The notes below the pieces were generated by a model. It did not search any database. It worked only from the letters and a program-made list of their open reading frames with translations, and was not told the DNA's origin. Below are positions 59,023-64,000 of a stretch of DNA of 64,000 bases, piece by piece. The stretch's first letter is position 1. The number at the start of each line of letters is the position of its first letter. Position numbers and translations under genes: made by a program. Origin of the DNA: Verrucomicrobiota bacterium (GTDB lineage Bacteria > Verrucomicrobiota > Verrucomicrobiia > Chthoniobacterales > Terrimicrobiaceae). The DNA is taken from NCBI GenBank assembly GCA_017305195.1, contig JAFKMU010000036.1, positions 62,001 through 126,000 on the forward strand, written 5' to 3'.

Positions 59023-60066
59023 ATGATATCCACAAACCCAGACTCCGAACTCCTGGAGGGCGAAGCCTCCGCGTCTCCATCATCAGACCTCGACGCCCTT
59101 CAGGCGGAGATCACTGCTGCTGTCGGGTGGATTCCCGCGGTGATCGCTGAGATGTCCAAAATGGTGGTGGGCCAGCGTTATCTGGTCGAGCGCCTGATCA
59201 TTGGCCTGTTGAGCAATGGCCATGTGCTGCTGGAGGGCGTGCCCGGGTTGGCGAAGACGACGACGATCAAGGCCTTGGCGGCGACGGTGAAAGCCGATTT
59301 CAAGCGCATTCAGTTCACTCCGGATCTGTTGCCTTCCGATGTGGTGGGAACGTTGATTTACGACCCGAGGAATCACACCTACTCCACGAAAAAGGGGCCG
59401 ATCTTTGCGAATCTCGTCCTGGCCGATGAAATCAACCGCTCTCCCGCAAAAGTACAGAGTGCGTTGCTTGAGGCCATGCAGGAGCATCAGGTGACGATCG
59501 GTGACCAGACATACCCGCTGCCGCAGCCGTTCCTCGTCCTCGCCACGCAGAACCCGCTTGAGCAGGAGGGGACCTACGCGTTGCCGGAAGCCCAGGTCGA
59601 CCGATTCATGCTGAAGGTCATCGTGGACTTCGGGTCGGAGGACGAGGAATTACGCATCCTTGACCTGATGGCGTCCACGGCTCCCAAGATCTCGCTCGAT
59701 CCGGTTATCGACACCAGCACGATCCTCTATCTGCGCACGCTGGTGGATCGGGTGTATCTCGATCCCAACATCAAGAACTATATCATCCAGCTTGTCTACG
59801 CGACCCGGCGACCGGGCAAGGTGGATAAGAAGCTGGAGGGGCTCATACGCTACGGAGTCTCCCCCCGGGCCACGATCAACCTGACGCTCGCCGCCAAGGC
59901 GCATGCTCTCATGCAGGGCCGGGCTTATGTGACGCCGGTGGACGTGCGGTCCATCGCGCTGGACGTGATGCGCCATCGTCTGCTGCTGACATACGAAGCT
60001 GAGGCGGAGGAGGTGAGCACCGAGCAGATCCTCGGCTGGATACTGGATCGTGTTCCCGTGCCTTGA
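59023..60066 (+). CDS. MoxR-family AAA+ ATPase
   Basis: The 347-aa protein has the Walker A variant GVPGLAKTTT (residues about 73-82), Walker B NLVLADEINRSPAKVQSALLEAMQEHQV, LATQNPLEQEGTYALPEAQVDRFMLKV (sensor 1 and arginine region) and a C-terminal lid domain. MoxR ATPases are chaperones that fold or activate VWA-domain partners. It opens the Bat-like operon. Confidence 0.94.
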   Translation: MISTNPDSELLEGEASASPSSDLDALQAEITAAVGWIPAVIAEMSKMVVGQRYLVERLIIGLLSNGHVLLEGVPGLAKTTTIKALAATVKADFKRIQFTPDLLPSDVVGTLIYDPRNHTYSTKKGPIFANLVLADEINRSPAKVQSALLEAMQEHQVTIGDQTYPLPQPFLVLATQNPLEQEGTYALPEAQVDRFMLKVIVDFGSEDEELRILDLMASTAPKISLDPVIDTSTILYLRTLVDRVYLDPNIKNYIIQLVYATRRPGKVDKKLEGLIRYGVSPRATINLTLAAKAHALMQGRAYVTPVDVRSIALDVMRHRLLLTYEAEAEEVSTEQILGWILDRVPVP

Positions 60067-60114
60067 TCGGCGGAAAACGGGCCGTCTCTTGAGACGAATT
60101 TCTTCATACCGAGA

Positions 60115-60990
60115 ATGATTCCGCGCGAATATCTTAAAAAGATCCGCCGTATCGAGATCCGCACCAATCGAATGGCGCAGAATCTCCTCGCGGGCGCTTA
60201 CCATTCGGTTTTCAAGGGCCGGGGCATGGACTTTGAGGAGGTGCGTGAGTATCAGCCGGGCGATGATATCCGGAATATCGACTGGAACGTTACGGCGCGT
60301 ACCGGGAACCCGCATATCAAGAAGTACCGGGAGGAACGCGAACTGAGCATCATGGTCCTCGTGGACGTGAGCGCATCGGATCAGCTGGGGTCGGGGACCC
60401 AGAGCAAAAAGGAACTGGCTGCAGAGGTCGCCTCGGTCTTTGCCTTCAGTGCGTGCCGCAACAGCGACAAAGTGGGGCTTATCCTGTACAGCGATCAGGT
60501 GGAGTCCTTTGTCCCTCCTCGCAAGGGCCGTTCCCACGTGTTTCGCCTGATCCGCGAGATCCTCTATTTCCGCCCGGCCCACAAAGGAACCCGCCTAAAG
60601 AACGCGCTGGATTACCTGAATCTGGTCATGACTCGTCCGGCAGTGGTGTTTGTGATCTCGGATTTTCTGGATGAGGGCTTTGAAAAAGCCCTGCGCGTTA
60701 CGAACCAGCGCCACGATGTGATAGCGGTGAGCATCTTTGACCGCCGGGAGGTGGAGTTGCCAGATGTAGGTGTCATTTCGCTCGAGGATGCAGAGACGGG
60801 GGACTGGATGGAGGTCGATACCTCGGATGTCCGGCTGCGGGAGGCCTTTCAAAAACGGGCGCTTTCCGAAAGAGCGGCAAGGCGGCGCGTGCTGGAGCGG
60901 ACCGGGCTCGATATCATCGAACTCGAAACCGGAAAGCCATTTCAACTGGCGCTGAAGAGTTTCTTTGATCGAAGGATGCGCCGTCGATGA
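60115..60990 (+). CDS. DUF58 domain protein
   Basis: The 291-aa cytoplasmic protein has the DUF58 start (LKKIRRIEIRTNRMAQNLLAGAYHSVFKGRGMDFEEVREYQPGDDIRNIDWNVTAR) and a VWA-like part with LVDVSASDQLG and RPAVVFVISDFLDEGFEKAL. DUF58 proteins follow MoxR genes across bacteria and take part in the same complex. It overlaps the next gene by 4 nt. Confidence 0.93.
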   Translation: MIPREYLKKIRRIEIRTNRMAQNLLAGAYHSVFKGRGMDFEEVREYQPGDDIRNIDWNVTARTGNPHIKKYREERELSIMVLVDVSASDQLGSGTQSKKELAAEVASVFAFSACRNSDKVGLILYSDQVESFVPPRKGRSHVFRLIREILYFRPAHKGTRLKNALDYLNLVMTRPAVVFVISDFLDEGFEKALRVTNQRHDVIAVSIFDRREVELPDVGVISLEDAETGDWMEVDTSDVRLREAFQKRALSERAARRRVLERTGLDIIELETGKPFQLALKSFFDRRMRRR

Positions 60991-61523
60991 ATGAAAAGCC
61001 GGTCATCGTGGATAACCTGAAGTGGGCCTACGCTCCCGGCGAGGGGGTGCCGCTCTGGGTGTGGCTGGCTGTAGCCATCGTGCTGGCTGCTGCCGGGGCG
61101 GGAGCTTTTCTCTGGTTGCGTGGCCGCAAACTTGCCGCAGCAGCCGCCAGCCCGGAACTTACTGCTCACGAGAGAGCCCTTGAGGCCCTGCGGAGGTTGC
61201 ATGCCTGGCTTTCGGAGGAGAGAGAGATGGATTTCATCATCGAGATTTCTCGCATCCTGCGCGTCTACATCCAGGACCGCTTTGAATTGCGCGCGCCGCA
61301 TCGCTCGACCGAGGAGTTCCTCGAGGAGGCCAGGGACAGTGAAGCGCTTTCACCCGAGCACCGCGAACTGCTCGGTGATTTTCTTCGGCAATGCGATCTG
61401 GTGAAGTTCGCAAGGCGTTCTGCTGCGCTCCAGAAGATGGAGGCTCTCTTTGCCACGGCCGAGAGGTTCGTCCGCGATACCACTCCACAGTCCCAGGAGA
61501 AATCGACGTCCGCCGCCGTATGA
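60987..61523 (+). CDS. DUF4381-like membrane protein of the Bat operon
   Basis: The 178-aa protein has one TM helix near residues 22-45 (VPLWVWLAVAIVLAAAGAGAFLWL) and a cytoplasmic helical domain: ALEALRRLHAWLSEEREMDFIIEISRILRVYIQDRF and HRSTEEFLEEA. This is the small gene commonly found between DUF58 and the first VWA gene. The start overlaps DUF58 (ATGA) and the stop overlaps the next gene. Confidence 0.8.
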   Translation: MNEKPVIVDNLKWAYAPGEGVPLWVWLAVAIVLAAAGAGAFLWLRGRKLAAAAASPELTAHERALEALRRLHAWLSEEREMDFIIEISRILRVYIQDRFELRAPHRSTEEFLEEARDSEALSPEHRELLGDFLRQCDLVKFARRSAALQKMEALFATAERFVRDTTPQSQEKSTSAAV

Positions 61524-62476
61524 TCGAGCGCCTTGCATCTTTCAGTTTTGGCCAGCCGTGGTGGCTTCTGCTTCTCGGGCTGGTGCCGCTCGCCGCCTGG
61601 CTGAGGGGAGCTCGGGGAACGGTCGAGACGGTGCCGTATTCCGCTCTTCGTCTGGTGCGCGAGATCGGGGTCGCCCCCCGTCGGGGTCCCGGTCGATGGA
61701 TCAAGCATCTGGGGCTGGTGGCGCTCGCGCTGTGCATTGTCGCGATGGCTCGTCCGAGGCTCGACGTCGGGGAGTCTCCCGATGCCCGGAATGGAGTGGA
61801 TATCGTCTTCTGCGTCGACGTGTCGGGCTCGATGGATGCCCGGGATTTCCCCACCAAGACCGGGATGGTGTCCAAGCGGGACGCCTATATCATGGCGATC
61901 GGCGACATGGTGGACAAGCGGCCCAACGACCGCTTTGGCATGATCGGGTTTGCCGCTGATACCTACATCCTGAGCCCTCTCACGATCGATGGCGACTGGA
62001 TCAAGGAAGTGCTCAAGGACATCAAGCTTCAGGCCTGGACGGCGATCGGTGAGGGTATCCTTTCCTCGGTGGATCTCCTCCAGCAGTCGAAGGCCAAGTC
62101 GCGGATCATTGTCGTCACATCCGATGGCGGAAATAACTACGGAATCTCTCCCCTGGAAGCGGCGGATGTGGCGGCGAAGGAAAACATCCGCGTCTATACT
62201 GTACAGTTCATGAATCCGCGTTCCGTGGGAATAGGCAATGCAAACTCGCTCATGAGCCGCATCGCCTCCAAGACGGGCGGCATGTATTTTCAAGCCGCCT
62301 CTCTGGAAAGCATCGTATCCATTTACCGGGAGATCGATCGCCTGGAGCGGTCGAAATTTGAACAAAAGCAGTCGCGCATGTACGAGGAGCTCTTTCCCTG
62401 GGTGGTTTTGTCCGCCTTGCTGACGGTCCTCGGTGGATGGATAGGAGGCAATACGATATGGTCGCGGGTTCCCTGA
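61520..62476 (+). CDS. batA: VWA-domain membrane protein (BatA-like)
   Basis: The ATG at 61520 overlaps the preceding stop. The 318-aa protein has two N-terminal TM segments (about 12-30 and 56-75), a VWA domain with the MIDAS motif DVSGSMDARDF (DxSxS), TAIGEGILSSVDLL and VVTSDGGNNYG, and a C-terminal TM helix (VVLSALLTVLGGWIGG). BatA-like proteins act in stress tolerance with MoxR and BatB. It overlaps the next gene by 19 nt. Confidence 0.9.
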   Translation: MIERLASFSFGQPWWLLLLGLVPLAAWLRGARGTVETVPYSALRLVREIGVAPRRGPGRWIKHLGLVALALCIVAMARPRLDVGESPDARNGVDIVFCVDVSGSMDARDFPTKTGMVSKRDAYIMAIGDMVDKRPNDRFGMIGFAADTYILSPLTIDGDWIKEVLKDIKLQAWTAIGEGILSSVDLLQQSKAKSRIIVVTSDGGNNYGISPLEAADVAAKENIRVYTVQFMNPRSVGIGNANSLMSRIASKTGGMYFQAASLESIVSIYREIDRLERSKFEQKQSRMYEELFPWVVLSALLTVLGGWIGGNTIWSRVP

Positions 62477-64000
62477 TCTTTGCCGCTCCCGCCTGGTTCC
62501 TGGCGTTGCTGGTCGTTCCGGCTGCGGGCTTCATTTTGTGGAGGCTTTCGCAGCGCATTGCCCGCCGACGGATGGAGCGGTTTTTCTCTCCGTCGCTTCT
62601 GCCCGGCATCATGGCCTCGGTGGACTGGAGGAGAAAGCGCCTCCGGTTCCTGCTCGCGGGCGGCGTGCTCGTCCTGCTCGCGATAACGATGGCGCGTCCG
62701 CTGACCGGCCCCCGAAGCGAGGCGGATGAGCGGCTCGGCGCCGATATCGTGGTCGCCCTCGATGTGTCCAAGAGCATGTGGGCGGAGGATGTGCCGCCCA
62801 ATCGGCTCGAGGCCGTCAAAAAAGCCCTTAGCGAGTGGATCCTCGGCCAGAAGACCGACCGTATCGGCCTCGTTCTCTTCGCGGGAAAGGCTTTCGTCCA
62901 GGCTCCGCTCACCCATGATTATACCGCGCTCGATTTTGTCCTCAGGGAGGCTGGGCCCCGGTCGATCTCCAAGAAGGGCAGCAACATCCCCGAGGCCATC
63001 GAGGCCGCTACGCAGATGATGCGCAGCCGGAAGATCGAATCGAAAATCCTCATCCTTATCACGGATGGGGAAAACCTGGAGGGCGACGCCATCGCCGCGG
63101 CCCGCAAGGCGAAGCAGGCGGACGGCCTGACCATCTACACGGTGGGCGTGGGTACCGCTGCGGGGAGCCGGGTGCCGGACAAGGAGCGGCTCAAACCGGG
63201 CGAGAAAAAGCCCGCCCCGTGGGTGCGCAGTCAATATGGGAGCGAGGTCGTCAGCCGTCTCGACAGCCAGGCGCTCCGGGCCATCGCCAGTGTGAGCGGC
63301 GGACAGTATTTTGAGTTTCGCCCGGGGGATAACGTGTTTCAGGACATTCGGGCAAAAAATGTCCGGTCGCTGCTGGAGAAAAGCCGGCATATCAAGACGC
63401 GCGATTATGATGAGTGGTTTCAGATCCCGCTGGCAGCGGCGATCCTGTTAATCGTGCTGGAGCCGCTGCTTGGGCGTCCGCGAAAGAAGGTTGGTGCTGT
63501 TCAGACAGGCGTGCCGGTGGTGAAGCCCGTGTCCTTCAGTACTCCGCAGCAGCGTCCTGCGGCTCGGGTCGCGGCGGTGGCGGCGATATTTGTCGGCATG
63601 AGTTGCGTCCAAGCCAGCCCGCCTTCCCTGGACGACGCGGAGAAGCTCTTTGCCGCAGGAAAGGCAGATGAAGCCGTGGCGGCCCTGAAGGAGAATATGG
63701 GGCAGAGCCCGACCGATCCCTATGCCGGTTACAACTACGCGCTGGGTCTTTATCGGGCGGGACGCTATGACGAAGCGCGCACGGTATTTCAGTCCGTGGA
63801 CAGCCTGGGCGATGACCCGAAGCTAAAGGCGCAGGTACTGTTCCAGCTCGGAACCATCGCTTTGCGCAAGGGCGTTGCGTCCTTGCAGCCCGGCCCCAAT
63901 CGCAGCAGCGTCGGCGCCGTGCGGGCATTTGAGGAGGCCCTTGGCAGCTATGAGGCCCAGTTGCAGGTGCAGGGGACACGCGAGGCAAAGGACAACCTGG
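62458..64000 (+). CDS. batB: VWA plus TPR protein (BatB-BatC fusion), 3' end outside the window
   Basis: AGGAGG lies 9 nt before the ATG at 62458 and the frame is open to the window end (at least 514 aa). TM segments are followed by a VWA domain with the MIDAS DVSKSMWAED and ILITDGENLEGDA, and a TM helix near residues 322-336 (PLAAAILLIVLEPLL). A second hydrophobic segment (VAAVAAIFVGMSC) leads into TPR repeats (LDDAEKLFAAGKADEAVAALKEN, PYAGYNYALGLYRAGRYDEARTVF). BatB and BatC are usually separate; here they are one chain, an apparent fusion. Confidence 0.88.
   Translation, partial: MVAGSLIFAAPAWFLALLVVPAAGFILWRLSQRIARRRMERFFSPSLLPGIMASVDWRRKRLRFLLAGGVLVLLAITMARPLTGPRSEADERLGADIVVALDVSKSMWAEDVPPNRLEAVKKALSEWILGQKTDRIGLVLFAGKAFVQAPLTHDYTALDFVLREAGPRSISKKGSNIPEAIEAATQMMRSRKIESKILILITDGENLEGDAIAAARKAKQADGLTIYTVGVGTAAGSRVPDKERLKPGEKKPAPWVRSQYGSEVVSRLDSQALRAIASVSGGQYFEFRPGDNVFQDIRAKNVRSLLEKSRHIKTRDYDEWFQIPLAAAILLIVLEPLLGRPRKKVGAVQTGVPVVKPVSFSTPQQRPAARVAAVAAIFVGMSCVQASPPSLDDAEKLFAAGKADEAVAALKENMGQSPTDPYAGYNYALGLYRAGRYDEARTVFQSVDSLGDDPKLKAQVLFQLGTIALRKGVASLQPGPNRSSVGAVRAFEEALGSYEAQLQVQGTREAKDNL

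Noticed and set aside
59023..59040. ATATCCACA near the moxR start as a further DnaA box
   Set aside because: It lies in coding sequence, mismatches the consensus and is isolated.

Overview
The window is GC-rich, gene-dense bacterial chromosome from a Gram-negative (diderm) organism. Outer-membrane machinery is plentiful: an Omp85/TamA protein with TamB, an Mce protein, a TolC family protein, TolB and Pal, and a PEP-CTERM protein with autotransporter-type beta repeats. The ribosomal-protein gene order lacking rpmD, the AK-rich extension of S11, a Ser/Thr kinase with a leucine-rich tail and a histone-H1-like KAAKK protein together suggest the Verrucomicrobiota (PVC group). This is inference from gene content; no 16S gene is present to prove it.

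Layout. (1) 1-7.2 kb: the end of the spc operon and the start of the alpha operon (rpsH-rplF-rplR-rpsE-rplO-secY-adk-map-infA-rpmJ-rpsM-rpsK-rpsD), closed by a strong terminator with no rpoA or rplQ behind it. (2) 7.2-9.5 kb: a toxin-antitoxin pair facing recA, then pal. (3) 9.5-17.5 kb: housekeeping (DegT aminotransferase, thiD, two peptidases, prmA, a polysaccharide-deacetylase lipoprotein, purB, an OsmC protein) with a REP-like inverted repeat at 10.7 kb. (4) 17.6-21.6 kb: a 60-aa conserved-looking protein and a 1249-aa PAS/degenerate-cyclase/kinase/LRR protein. (5) 21.6-24.6 kb: a small zincin, then zwf-opcA. (6) 24.7-29.4 kb: a secreted cysteine-peptidase-like PEP-CTERM protein, tolB and pheA. 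(7) 29.5-34.4 kb: small lipoprotein and membrane genes around a marR-tolC-pgeF operon. (8) 34.4-39.5 kb: D-lactate dehydrogenase, phosphofructokinase, argS, ptsN and an HMA-like protein. (9) 39.5-48.1 kb: a structured intergenic region, a histidine phosphatase, and the envelope cluster mlaD | tamB-tamA-unknown. (10) 48.2-54.1 kb: yicC-gmk-coaC, a DnaA-box-like cluster ahead of an H1-like gene, suhB-ispF-cysS and a left-handed beta-helix protein. (11) 54.1-55.9 kb: three small secreted proteins, two of them tandem paralogues. (12) 56.0-58.7 kb: a saccharopine-dehydrogenase-like/aldehyde-dehydrogenase pair. (13) 59.0-64.0 kb: a MoxR-DUF58-VWA (Bat-type) operon running off the end.

Most of the window is ordinary core genome with tight operons, many joined by ATGA or GTGA overlaps. 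The parts most worth following up are the large kinase with a pseudo-cyclase module, the C39-like PEP-CTERM protein, the phased DnaA-box-like cluster at 50.3 kb, the hairpin-rich intergenic region at 39.5-39.7 kb, and the departures from standard operon content (no rpmD, no rpoA/rplQ, CoaC without CoaB).

I found no tRNA, rRNA, CRISPR array, insertion sequence or prophage. All statements rest on reading the sequence; no database search was run.
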